From contig CAVUUF010000011.1 of assembly GCA_963744575.1 (NCBI GenBank), positions 38,808-102,807 on the forward strand: a DNA stretch of 64,000 nt. The letters run 5' to 3'. Positions 1 to 8,365 of the stretch are shown here, piece by piece. The position numbers and the translations under genes were made by a program. The first letter of the stretch is position 1. Every line of letters begins with the position of its first letter. The stretch is from Palsa-504 sp963744575. Its GTDB lineage: Bacteria; Actinomycetota; Actinomycetes; Streptosporangiales; Streptosporangiaceae. The notes under the pieces are model-generated. The model was not told the DNA's origin. It made no database searches and worked only from the letters and a program-made list of their open reading frames with translations.

Positions 1-2265
1 ATGCAGATCTGGGAACGCGCGATCATGCGGTCGCTCGCCTCGCACCTGCTGCGTCGTCCGGAGTTGCGTCAGCAGTTGCGTGACGAGCAGGCCGGCGAGA
101 TCGAGCAGTCGTACGCTCGGCTGCTCGATGACTTCCGCCGGCCCCGGTCGATCTATAGCCAGGTGCGCGACATCATCAATCAGCGGCAGACCGCCCATCA
201 GCTGTCTACGTACCTCGATGATCCGCTCTGGGACGACCTAGAGGATCTGCTGGGCGAGGTTGTCGGCCAGTGCAAGCCGATCTACTTCTACCTCGACGCG
301 GTGGACGAGGAGTTCGGTCACGCCCCGATGTACTGGCTGAAGTGTCAGGAGGGGTTGTTCTACCAGGTCATGCGGCTGCTCCGCGACCACAGGCTGGGCG
401 GGCGCCTGCATGTCGTCGTCTGCATCCGCAACATCGTCATGTCCTCGGTGTACCGGTCAGAACATGCGCCGCGGTACTACAACGAACCGCACATACGCGT
501 CCTGAACTGGGACCGCGGCTCGCTGCTCTATCTGCTCGGGCAGAAGCTGGAGCGGCTACCGCCGTCACTGCTGATGCGACGCGCCGCCAGCGGCCCCCCC
601 ACGATCCGGGACTGGCTCGGGGTCAACGGCAGCTGGCCGGGACCCGATGGCGACGGGACGATCGAGGACTACCTGCTCAGCCACACGAGGCTGATCCCAC
701 GCGACATCATCTCGCTCGGCAATGAGCTGAGCGAGGAGGTCCTGCGGCAGAAGCAGGCTGGCCACGAGGGCCTGCCGCCAGATGCCCTCCGGGGGGTGGT
801 ACAGCGCTGCGCCAAGCGGTTCGGCGATTCCCAGCTCGCGCAGTGCGCCAACCAGATCTCCTCGGACCTGATGCCGGCCAACGCCGCCCTGCACGACTAC
901 TCCGAACTGTTCACCAGCACCCAGGCCTATATCAGCGGCGTGCTGGAGGACGTTCGTTCCTTCGTCCGGATGATCGGCGTGGACCGGTTCTCGCGTGCGG
1001 ATCTCGTCGCCCTGCAGGAAGTGGCGGATCTGCACTTCCAGGAGCCGACGAACCTCGCCTCCGTCCTGTGGCAGAACGGCCTGCTCGGCTATGTCGACGA
1101 CAGCGGGCGGCACCGGTTCTACTCCATGGGCGACGTCGAGGAGTTTCACCTCCCGCCGGAGGTAGGCACGTACGTGTTGCATCCGTGCCTGGTGAACGCC
1201 GTCGGGGGAATCCGGCACGTACAGGCGGATTCCGCCGGAGCCGCAGAGGCGCGCCGCACCAGGTCGCTCACCTCCCCGGAGCGCAGCGATCTTCCCGAGA
1301 CATCAGGCCCTGCACCGTCCCCGGGCGGCAGCCAGGCGTTCCCGGAACCCGACCCGGCGGAGGTGCGGTCCGCCGACGGGGCCAGGGCGGCTGACTACGC
1401 TGTCGGCGACGTCCTCGAGGGCCGCTTCGAGATCCTCCAGGTACTCGGCCAGGGCGGCTTTTCGAAGGTCTACCGGGTGCGCGATGACGTCGAGGAGGAG
1501 GAGCGAGCGCTCAAGCTCTTCGACAACGCTGCTGGGTATGAGGCGGTGCGCCGCGAGATCGGCGCCCTGCGGAAGATCCATCATCCCAACGTGGTGAAGG
1601 TGTTCTGGGCCGGCAAGACCGCCGCCGGCGACTGGTATCTCATCACCGAGTTCATCGACGGGGAGTCCCTCGACGAGTTCGTCAGCGGACCGAGGCGCCT
1701 GCGCGACCGGGAGGCGGTGGATGTCGCGCTCGACCTGCTTGATGCGCTCGTCGCTTTTCATCCCGATGCGGCGCGCCTCAGGCAGCTGGATGCTAAACGC
1801 CGCGACGGCGACCTGCCGGAAGCCGAGTCGCGCGAGTGGATGGAACTGAAGGACAAAGGGCTGGTCCACCGCGACATCAAACCGCTCAACGTGATGCTCA
1901 CCCGGACCGGAGCGAAGCTGCTCGACTTCAACATCGCCTCCCGGGTCGGCGACCCCGTGCATACCCAGTCAGGCACGCCGCCGTACCAGCCACCCGACGC
2001 CGGGCTTACTCGCTGGGACGTCTCCACCGACCTGTTCGCCGTCGGCGTACTGCTCTACCGGCTTCTCTGCGACGGTCACCACCCGTTCCCGAACGCGATG
2101 CCCGTGGTTGACACACCGGTGACCGACCCGAAAACGATCCGCTCCGACCTTGACCCTGACCTGGCCGCGTTTCTCATCAGGGCATGCGCCCCAGCCAGCG
2201 TCGATCGCTTCCCCACGGCTGCTGACATGCGGCTCGCTCTGCGTAACATCCGCGCTGACCTGTGA
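1..2265 (+). CDS. P-loop ATPase (Sll1717-like) fused to Ser/Thr protein kinase, 5' end probably outside window
   Basis: The first ~400 residues look like a P-loop NTPase of the Sll1717 type: a hydrophobic strand ending in an acidic Walker B (YFYLDAVDEE, ~94-103) and a following strand LHVVVCIRN. No Walker A is present, so the true start is probably upstream and the ATG at base 1 is coincidental. A low-complexity linker (~410-460) leads to a Hanks kinase: glycine loop LGQGGFSKVY (482-491), ATP lysine K505 (ERALKLF), HRD loop HRDIKPLN (623-630), then DFN (642-644) in place of the usual DFG, and an SGTPPYQPPD activation segment. The N-terminal module probably acts as an NTP-driven switch and the C-terminal kinase as effector; this is inference. 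Similar ATPase-kinase fusions occur among bacterial conflict proteins. Substrates are unknown. Confidence 0.75.
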   Translation: MQIWERAIMRSLASHLLRRPELRQQLRDEQAGEIEQSYARLLDDFRRPRSIYSQVRDIINQRQTAHQLSTYLDDPLWDDLEDLLGEVVGQCKPIYFYLDAVDEEFGHAPMYWLKCQEGLFYQVMRLLRDHRLGGRLHVVVCIRNIVMSSVYRSEHAPRYYNEPHIRVLNWDRGSLLYLLGQKLERLPPSLLMRRAASGPPTIRDWLGVNGSWPGPDGDGTIEDYLLSHTRLIPRDIISLGNELSEEVLRQKQAGHEGLPPDALRGVVQRCAKRFGDSQLAQCANQISSDLMPANAALHDYSELFTSTQAYISGVLEDVRSFVRMIGVDRFSRADLVALQEVADLHFQEPTNLASVLWQNGLLGYVDDSGRHRFYSMGDVEEFHLPPEVGTYVLHPCLVNAVGGIRHVQADSAGAAEARRTRSLTSPERSDLPETSGPAPSPGGSQAFPEPDPAEVRSADGARAADYAVGDVLEGRFEILQVLGQGGFSKVYRVRDDVEEEERALKLFDNAAGYEAVRREIGALRKIHHPNVVKVFWAGKTAAGDWYLITEFIDGESLDEFVSGPRRLRDREAVDVALDLLDALVAFHPDAARLRQLDAKRRDGDLPEAESREWMELKDKGLVHRDIKPLNVMLTRTGAKLLDFNIASRVGDPVHTQSGTPPYQPPDAGLTRWDVSTDLFAVGVLLYRLLCDGHHPFPNAMPVVDTPVTDPKTIRSDLDPDLAAFLIRACAPASVDRFPTAADMRLALRNIRADL

Positions 2266-2432
2266 CCGCGATCTCGCCGTCGACGCTGGTGGCCTTCAGC
2301 CGCGGCACCAACGGCGCGGGCTACGACAACAGGTGCACCGAAGCCGAGGGCCTGACCGGCGACGACCTAACCGGCTAGCACGCGGCCGGCTTGGCCGCCG
2401 GCGAGATGAACGTCCTGACCGGTGTCATGTGA
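2265..2432 (+). pseudogene. Possible short gene remnant between kinase fusion and MBL hydrolase
   Basis: One frame reads as GC3-biased sequence for about 55 codons (ending NVLTGVM and a TGA at 2430-2432), broken by a single TAG at 2376-2378. No start codon or ribosome site fits it and the product is not recognised. It may be the 3' tail of a lost gene. The call rests on codon pattern only. Confidence 0.2.
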
Positions 2433-2442
2433 TGATGCTGTG

Positions 2443-3069
2443 ATGCTCACCCTGGATCATCTCGTCACGTCCGGCACCTTCTCCCTCGACGGCGGCACCT
2501 GGGAGGTGGACAACAACGTCTGGATCATCGGTGACGATGGCGAATGCGTGGTAATCGACGCCCCGCACGACGCGGACGCGATCCTGACCGCGATCGGGTC
2601 GCGCCGGCTCACCGCCATCTTGTGCACCCACGCGCACGATGACCACGTAGATGCCGCCTCCACGCTGGCCGCCGCCACCGGCGCGCCGATCTGGCTGCAT
2701 CCGGCTGACCGCGAGCTGTGGGAGATGACCTATCCCGAACGAGCTCCGGACCACGATCTCGCCGACGGCCAGACGGTCACCGTGGGCGGCGCCGGGCTGA
2801 CGGTCCTGCACACGCCCGGGCATTCCCGCGGCGCGGTGTGTTTCCATCTCGCCGGCCAGGGCTGGCTGTTCAGCGGCGATACCCTGTTCGCCGGCGGCCC
2901 CGGCGCGACCGGGCGTTCCTTCTCCGATTTCGGCACCATCATCGACTCGATTCGCGACCGGCTGCTCGTCCTCGATCCGGCCACGGCGGTCCACACCGGC
3001 CACGGATCCGATACCACCATCGGTGCCGAAGCGCCCCACCTGCAGGAATGGATCGCCCGTGGACACTGA
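2443..3069 (+). CDS. MBL-fold metallo-hydrolase
   Basis: A 208-residue single-domain metallo-beta-lactamase-fold hydrolase of the glyoxalase II-like type. The metal motif HxHxDH is present as THAHDDH (~residues 63-69), with the later ligands in HTPGHS, SGDTLF and the C-terminal TGHG. No signal peptide is seen, so it should be cytoplasmic. Proteins like this hydrolyse thioesters such as S-acyl mycothiol conjugates; an NDMA/mycothiol-type dehydrogenase is elsewhere in the window but not adjacent, so the substrate is open. I use the ATG at 2443; an in-frame GTG lies seven codons upstream at 2422. The gene stands alone, 129 bp before the exporter. Confidence 0.85.
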   Translation: MLTLDHLVTSGTFSLDGGTWEVDNNVWIIGDDGECVVIDAPHDADAILTAIGSRRLTAILCTHAHDDHVDAASTLAAATGAPIWLHPADRELWEMTYPERAPDHDLADGQTVTVGGAGLTVLHTPGHSRGAVCFHLAGQGWLFSGDTLFAGGPGATGRSFSDFGTIIDSIRDRLLVLDPATAVHTGHGSDTTIGAEAPHLQEWIARGH

Positions 3070-3198
3070 CCATCCCGTCCCGCAGCAGCCGGTTATCGCC
3101 GCCTCCGGTGCCACGATGGGACTACCACCGTTGATGACTCGAGGGGTGCTCCGCAGCAATTGGGAGCCCTGCGGTACCGGAGGAGAGGTGAGCGCGGC

Positions 3199-5283
3199 AT
3201 GACCGTCGGGGCCGATACCGCGATGGTGCGTGATGGATCGCCGGCCATCGGCCAGCGGCGGGTGCTGGTGATCATCGGCGCGCTGCTGCTCGGGATGCTG
3301 CTGGCCGCGCTCGACCAGACGATCGTCGCGACGGCGCTGCCGACGATCGCGGGCGACCTTCACGGGCTATCGCATCTGTCCTGGGTCGTGACGGCCTACC
3401 TGCTCGCCTCAACGGTGTCGACGCCGCTGTGGGGCAAGCTCGGCGACATGTACGGCCGGAAGGTGTTCTTCCAGGCTTCGATCGTGATCTTCCTGGTCGG
3501 CTCGGCGCTGTCCGGCCTGGCGCACTCGATGGTCGAGCTGATCGCGTCCCGCGCCGTTCAGGGGCTGGGCGGCGGCGGCCTGCTGGTCGGCGCGCAGACC
3601 ATCGTCGGGGATGTCGTCCCGCCTCGCCAGCGCGGGCGTTACCAGGGGATTTTCGGCGCCACGTTCGGGGTCGCCAGCGTGCTCGGCCCGCTGATCGGCG
3701 GCTTCTTCGTGGACAACCTGTCCTGGCGGTGGGTCTTCTACATCAACCTCCCGCTGGGCGCCGTGGCCCTGGTAGTGACCGCGGCGGTGCTACCCGGCCG
3801 GCTGAGCCGGACCCGCCATGTGATCGATTACGCGGGCACCGCGCTCATCGGCGCGTCGGCGGTCTGCCTGGTGCTGCTGACCTCGCTCGGCGGCAACACG
3901 TTCGGCTGGGGTTCCTTCCCGATCATCTTGCTCGGAGTGCTCGGGGTTGTCACCGCGGTCGGCTTCGTCCTGGTGGAGCGGCGGGCGGCCGAGCCCGTCA
4001 TACCGCTGAACCTGTTCGCGAACCGGGTGTTCAGCTCCGCCAGCGTGGTCGGCTTCGCCGTCGGATTCGCCATGTTCGGCGCGCTGGCCTACCTGCCGCA
4101 GTACATGCAGGTCGTAAGGGGGATCTCGCCGACCCTGTCCGGGCTGAGGCTGCTGCCGCTGATGGTCGGACTGCTGCTGACCTCTATCGGCACCGGCTTC
4201 CTGGTCAGCAAGTGGGGCCGGTACAAGATCTTCCCCGTGGTGGGTACGGCGCTGATGACCCTCGGGCTGTTCCTGCTGTCGCGGCTGGGTATCAACACGA
4301 ACTTCTGGCTGGTGTCGTTGTACCTGTTCGTCCTCGGCGTGGGCATCGGCTGTTCACTGCAGGTGCTGGTCATCGCGGTGCAGAACGCCGTCGACTATAA
4401 GGATCTCGGCGCGGCCACGTCCGGCGCGACGTTCTTCCGCTCCATCGGCGGCTCGTTCGGCACCGCGGTCTTCGGCGCGATCTTCTCCGGCGTGCTGGCC
4501 GGGGACATCGCCGCCGCGCTGCACGGCATAGCGCTGCCCGGCGGGATCAGCGCGTCCGCCGGGGCCAGCCCCGCCGTGCTCGAGCACTTGCCCCCGGCGA
4601 TCCGGGACGGTTACATCGCCGGGTTCACGCAGGCGCTGCACACCGTGTTCCTGTATGCGACGCCAATGGGTGCGGTGGCCTTCGTCCTGAGCCTGTTCCT
4701 GAAGGAGGTGCCGCTGCGGGACACGGTACGGGCGGTGGACCGGGCCCACAGCACCGCTCCCACATCCGTGCCCGCCACGCGCGACTCCGCGCAGGAGATG
4801 GAGCGCGCGCTGATGACGCTGCTCGGCCGTGAGCGCCGGGCGGAGACCTACCGGCGTCTCGCGGAAAGGGCCGACGTGCGGCTGAACCCCCGCGGCACCT
4901 GGCTGATGTACCGCGTGGCGGACCACGCCCCGATCACCGAGGCGGAGCTGGCCCCTGTGCTCGGCATCGCCGTGTCCGATCTGGAGCAGCGGCTGACCGA
5001 ACTCGTGGCCGCCGGCTACGTCGCCGTGGCCGTCCCGGCCGGCGCCGCGGACGGGGACGGCGGCCAGACGGGCGCCGGCGTGACCCTCACATCCGCTGGC
5101 GAGCAGGCGGCCAGCCGGCTGGTCGCCGCCCGTGAGGCGGGCATCGACCGGCTGGTGACGGAGTGGCAGCCGGACACGGTCCCGGAGCTGCGCCGGCTGC
5201 TCGGGCGGATCACGACCACGCTGGTGGCCACCGACACGGCACCGGAGCGGGACGGAGCCACCACCCCGGTCGCCTCCAGGTAG
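3199..5283 (+). CDS. DHA2-family (14-TM) drug:H+ antiporter with C-terminal winged-helix domain
   Basis: The first ~510 residues form an EmrB/QacA-type MFS exporter: motif LAALDQTIVATALPTIAGDL in helix 1, the GKLGDMYGRK loop between helices 2 and 3, and motif C in helix 5 (GVASVLGPLIGGFF). After the last helix a soluble tail of ~170 residues carries a MarR-like winged-helix pattern (MERALMTLLGRERRAETYRRL ... ITEAELAPVLGIAVSDLEQRLTELVAAGYV). It probably exports hydrophobic drugs using the proton gradient; the tail may regulate transport or bind DNA. The ATG at 3199 is preferred over the upstream TTG at 3160 because a GAGAGGTGA Shine-Dalgarno sits ~7 nt before it. It converges on katG. Family call is firm, substrate unknown. 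Confidence 0.88.
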   Translation: MTVGADTAMVRDGSPAIGQRRVLVIIGALLLGMLLAALDQTIVATALPTIAGDLHGLSHLSWVVTAYLLASTVSTPLWGKLGDMYGRKVFFQASIVIFLVGSALSGLAHSMVELIASRAVQGLGGGGLLVGAQTIVGDVVPPRQRGRYQGIFGATFGVASVLGPLIGGFFVDNLSWRWVFYINLPLGAVALVVTAAVLPGRLSRTRHVIDYAGTALIGASAVCLVLLTSLGGNTFGWGSFPIILLGVLGVVTAVGFVLVERRAAEPVIPLNLFANRVFSSASVVGFAVGFAMFGALAYLPQYMQVVRGISPTLSGLRLLPLMVGLLLTSIGTGFLVSKWGRYKIFPVVGTALMTLGLFLLSRLGINTNFWLVSLYLFVLGVGIGCSLQVLVIAVQNAVDYKDLGAATSGATFFRSIGGSFGTAVFGAIFSGVLAGDIAAALHGIALPGGISASAGASPAVLEHLPPAIRDGYIAGFTQALHTVFLYATPMGAVAFVLSLFLKEVPLRDTVRAVDRAHSTAPTSVPATRDSAQEMERALMTLLGRERRAETYRRLAERADVRLNPRGTWLMYRVADHAPITEAELAPVLGIAVSDLEQRLTELVAAGYVAVAVPAGAADGDGGQTGAGVTLTSAGEQAASRLVAAREAGIDRLVTEWQPDTVPELRRLLGRITTTLVATDTAPERDGATTPVASR

Positions 5284-5477
5284 CGCAGCAGCTCGATCAT
5301 GGGCACGAAAGCACAGCTGAGGTACGGGCGGCGCAGCTGCGGGTGCGATGCCGACCGGAGCCAGCCGCTGGCCTCGGCGCCGAAGCGAGTGAGCCGCAAG
5401 ATGCCGCCCGGGCGCCCCGCCCGTCTCATCCCGTGCCCCCGGACCCGGGCGGCGGTGGACGGCGCTGGACGTCAGGA

Positions 5478-7706
5478 TCAGGCCAAGTCGAACCGGTCGA
5501 GGTTCATCACCTTGTCCCACGCCGCGACGAAGTCGCGCACGAACTTCTCCTTCGCGTCATCGCTCGCGTAGACCTCCGCGAGCGCGCGCAGCTCGGAGTT
5601 CGACCCGAAGACCAGGTCGACCCGGCTGCCGGTCCACTTGACCTCGCCGGTGGCGGCGTCGCGGCCCTCGAACGTGGTCGCGTCCTCGGAGGTCGGCTGC
5701 CACGTCGTGCCCATGTCGAGCAGGCTGACGAAGAAGTCGTTGGTCAGCGAGCCGGGGGTGGTGGTGAACACACCGAGTTTCGACCCGTCGTAGTTCGCGC
5801 CCAGGGCGCGGAGGCCGCCGACCAGGACCGTCATCTGCGGGGCGCTCAGGGTGAGCAGGTTCGCCTTGTCGATCAGCAGGTACTCGGCGGGCAGCCGGGA
5901 GCCCTTGCCGACGTAGTTGCGGAACCCGTCCGCCTTCGGCTCGAGGTTGGTGAACGACTCCACGTCGGTCTGCTCCAGCGACGCGTCCGTGCGGCCCGGT
6001 GTGAAGGGGACCTGGACGTCGAAGCCGGCGTCCCTGGCGGATTGCTCGACGGCCGCCCCGCCGGCCAGCACGATCAGGTCGGCCAGCGAGATCTTCTTAC
6101 CGCCGGCCTGGGCGGCGTTGAAGGCTTGCTGGATTCCCTCCAGGGTGCGCAGCACCATCGCCAGCTGATCGGGGTTGTTGACCTCCCACCCGCTCTGCGG
6201 CTCCAGGCGGACGCGCGCCCCGTTGGCGCCGCCGCGCTTGTCGCTGCCGCGGAAGGACGAGGCCGACGCCCACGCGGCCGACACGAGCTGAGGCACCGAC
6301 AGGCCCGAGGCGAGGACCTGGCTCTTGAGGGAGGCGATGTCCGCGGCGTCGACGAGCTCGTGGTCGACCGCAGGCACGGGGTCCTGCCAGATCAGCGTCT
6401 CGGACGGGACCTCAGGACCGAGGTAGCGCACGACCGGGCCCATGTCGCGGTGGGTCAGCTTGAACCACGCCCGGGCGAAGGCGTCCGCGAACGCGTCCTG
6501 GTCCACCATGAAACGGCGCGAGATCGGCTCGTAGATCGGGTCGAGCCGGAGCGAGAGGTCGGTCGTCAGCATCATCGGGGTGCGGCGCTTCGACGGGTCA
6601 TGCGGGTCGGGGACGCTACCCGCCCCGGCGCCGTCCTTCGGCTGCCACTGGTGCGCGCCTGAAGGGCTCCGGGTGAGTTCCCACTCATAGCCGAACAGGA
6701 TGCGGAAGAAGCTGTTGTCCCAGGTGGTCGGGGTGTCGGTCCAGATGACCTCGAGACCGCTGGTGATCGCGTCGCAGCCCACGCCGGTGCCGTACGTGCT
6801 CTTCCAGCCCAGGCCCTGCTGCTCGAGCGGGGCCGCCTCCGGGTCGGGGCCGACCGCGTCCGCGGGACCCGCGCCGTGCGTCTTGCCGAAGGTGTGGCCG
6901 CCGGCGATCAGGGCGACGGTCTCCTCGTCGTTCATCGCCATCCGGCGGAACGTCTCGCGGATGTCGCGGGCCGCGGCGAGCGGGTCGGGGTTGCCGTTCG
7001 GACCCTCCGGGTTGACGTAGATGAGGCCCATCTGGACCGCGGCCAGCGGAACTTCGAGCTCGCGGTCGCCGCTGTAGCGTTCGTCGTCGAGCCAGGTGGT
7101 CTCGGGCCCCCAGTAGACGTCCTCGTCCGGCTCCCAGGCGTCCACGCGGCCGCCGCCGAAGCCGAACGTCTTGAAGCCCATCACCTCCAGGGCGACGTTG
7201 CCGGTGAGGACCATCAGGTCGCCCCACGAGATCTTCTTGCCGTACTTCTTCTTGACCGGCCACAGCAGCCGGCGGGCCTTGTCCAGGCTGACGTTGTCCG
7301 GCCAGCTGTTGAGCGGCGCGAAGCGCTGCTGTCCGGCGCCGGCGCCGCCGCGACCGTCGTTGATCCGGTAGGTGCCCGCGAGGTGCCACGCCATCCGGAT
7401 CATGAGCGGGCCGTAGTTGCCGAAGTCGGCCGGCCACCAGTCCTTGGAGTCCGACAGCACCTCCGCGATGTCGTGCTTCACGACGGCGAGGTCGAGGGTC
7501 TTGAACTCCTCGGCGTAGTTGAACTCCTCGTCCATGGGGTTGGCCACGGCCGGGTTCTTGGCCAGGATCTTCAGGTTGAGCCGGTTCGGCCACCAGTCCT
7601 GGTTGGCGTCACCCCTGGTGGGGTGGACGAGGCCGGGCAGGACCGGACATCCCCCGCTCTCCGGGGTCGAGTCTTCGACGACTACTGGATCATGGTTCTC
7701 AGACAT
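5478..7706 (-). CDS. katG: Catalase-peroxidase KatG
   Basis: A full-length 742-residue bifunctional heme catalase-peroxidase that removes hydrogen peroxide in the cytoplasm. Distal residues are R104, W107 and H108 in IRMAWHLAGTYR, essentially the numbering of the mycobacterial enzyme; the proximal histidine is H271 in GGHTFGKTHG; the Tyr of the Met-Tyr-Trp adduct lies in LIYVNPEGPNG and the Met in RRMAMND. The C-terminal inactive duplicate domain is present and ends KVMNLDRFDLA. The serine equivalent to S315, which affects isoniazid activation, is kept in DAITSGLEV. The ATG at 7706 has a GGAAGG ribosome site. It lies 24 bp downstream of furA, so both are probably transcribed from the furA promoter and repressed by FurA. 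Confidence 0.98.
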   Translation of the reverse strand: MSENHDPVVVEDSTPESGGCPVLPGLVHPTRGDANQDWWPNRLNLKILAKNPAVANPMDEEFNYAEEFKTLDLAVVKHDIAEVLSDSKDWWPADFGNYGPLMIRMAWHLAGTYRINDGRGGAGAGQQRFAPLNSWPDNVSLDKARRLLWPVKKKYGKKISWGDLMVLTGNVALEVMGFKTFGFGGGRVDAWEPDEDVYWGPETTWLDDERYSGDRELEVPLAAVQMGLIYVNPEGPNGNPDPLAAARDIRETFRRMAMNDEETVALIAGGHTFGKTHGAGPADAVGPDPEAAPLEQQGLGWKSTYGTGVGCDAITSGLEVIWTDTPTTWDNSFFRILFGYEWELTRSPSGAHQWQPKDGAGAGSVPDPHDPSKRRTPMMLTTDLSLRLDPIYEPISRRFMVDQDAFADAFARAWFKLTHRDMGPVVRYLGPEVPSETLIWQDPVPAVDHELVDAADIASLKSQVLASGLSVPQLVSAAWASASSFRGSDKRGGANGARVRLEPQSGWEVNNPDQLAMVLRTLEGIQQAFNAAQAGGKKISLADLIVLAGGAAVEQSARDAGFDVQVPFTPGRTDASLEQTDVESFTNLEPKADGFRNYVGKGSRLPAEYLLIDKANLLTLSAPQMTVLVGGLRALGANYDGSKLGVFTTTPGSLTNDFFVSLLDMGTTWQPTSEDATTFEGRDAATGEVKWTGSRVDLVFGSNSELRALAEVYASDDAKEKFVRDFVAAWDKVMNLDRFDLA

Positions 7707-7730
7707 GCGAATCCTTCCGGGATAGGCGGA

Positions 7731-8177
7731 TCACGGCGCCCAGGAACTGCGGGCGGTGGAACAGCCGGGGCACAGGCCCCAGTAGATGACCTGGGCCTCG
7801 TCGATCGAGAAGCCGTGGTCGTCGGATGCGGTCAGGCAGGGCGCCGCGCCGACGGCGCAGTCGACGTCGGCGACGACACCGCAGGACCGGCACACGACGT
7901 GGTGGTGGTTGTCCCCGACGCGTCCCTCGAACCGGGCCGGGCTGCCGGCCGGTTCGATGCGGCGCAGGAGTCCCGCCGCGGTGAGCGCGTGGAGAGCCTC
8001 ATATACGGCTTGCAGGGAGACATGGCCGATGCGACCACGCACCCCGGAGGCGATCGCATCGACGCCGAGGTGGTCACCGTCCCGGACGGTCTCGAGCAGC
8101 GCGACGCGGGCGGCCGTCACCCGCAGGCCGGCGCCGCGCAGCTCCTCGGCGATGGACGGAGTTTGGGACGCGGTCAC
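7731..8177 (-). CDS. furA: Fur-family transcriptional repressor (FurA/CatR-like)
   Basis: A 148-residue Fur-family regulator. The N-terminal winged helix includes LRVTAARVALLETV and SLQAVYEALHALTAAGLL; the dimerisation domain has the metal-binding HHHVVCRSCG cluster (~91-101) and a second CPGC pair near the C-terminus that may bind structural zinc. In actinobacteria this subgroup senses peroxide through a metal centre and represses its own promoter and the downstream katG; the 24-bp gap to katG supports that role. Start is a GTG at 8177 with only a weak ribosome site, so leaderless translation is possible, as is known for some furA genes. Confidence 0.94.
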   Translation of the reverse strand: MTASQTPSIAEELRGAGLRVTAARVALLETVRDGDHLGVDAIASGVRGRIGHVSLQAVYEALHALTAAGLLRRIEPAGSPARFEGRVGDNHHHVVCRSCGVVADVDCAVGAAPCLTASDDHGFSIDEAQVIYWGLCPGCSTARSSWAP

Positions 8178-8189
8178 GAGGCCAAACCT

Positions 8190-8245
8190 ACCGCCATAAA
8201 CACAAACGGTTCAAGACAACGATTATCTCAAGTTTAGTCATCCGC
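8190..8245 (-). promoter_or_regulatory. AT-rich furA-katG promoter/operator region
   Basis: Immediately upstream of the furA start is a ~55-bp AT-rich stretch in otherwise very GC-rich DNA. On the minus strand it has two CTTGA blocks flanking GATAATCGTTG, which resembles part of a Fur box. This is the expected place for a FurA-autoregulated promoter. The exact -35/-10 assignment is not certain. Confidence 0.45.
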
Positions 8246-8365
8246 AGGGCGGACCGACGGGCTGGCAACAGCGCCGGCAGATTCAGCCGAACGGGTGTGG
8301 TGCGTGCCCGGCCAACGTCCTCAGCTGATCGAACGCCACCAGATCGTCGTCACGGCGCTAGCTGA

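Noticed and set aside
5016..5429. Minus-strand frame reading PGGILRLTRFGAEASGWLRSA at the exporter 3' end
   Set aside because: It looks partly coding but overlaps the exporter's C-terminal domain; no ribosome site or family recognised.
5163..6662. Plus-strand frame antisense to katG
   Set aside because: Shadow of the katG codon pattern; no motif.
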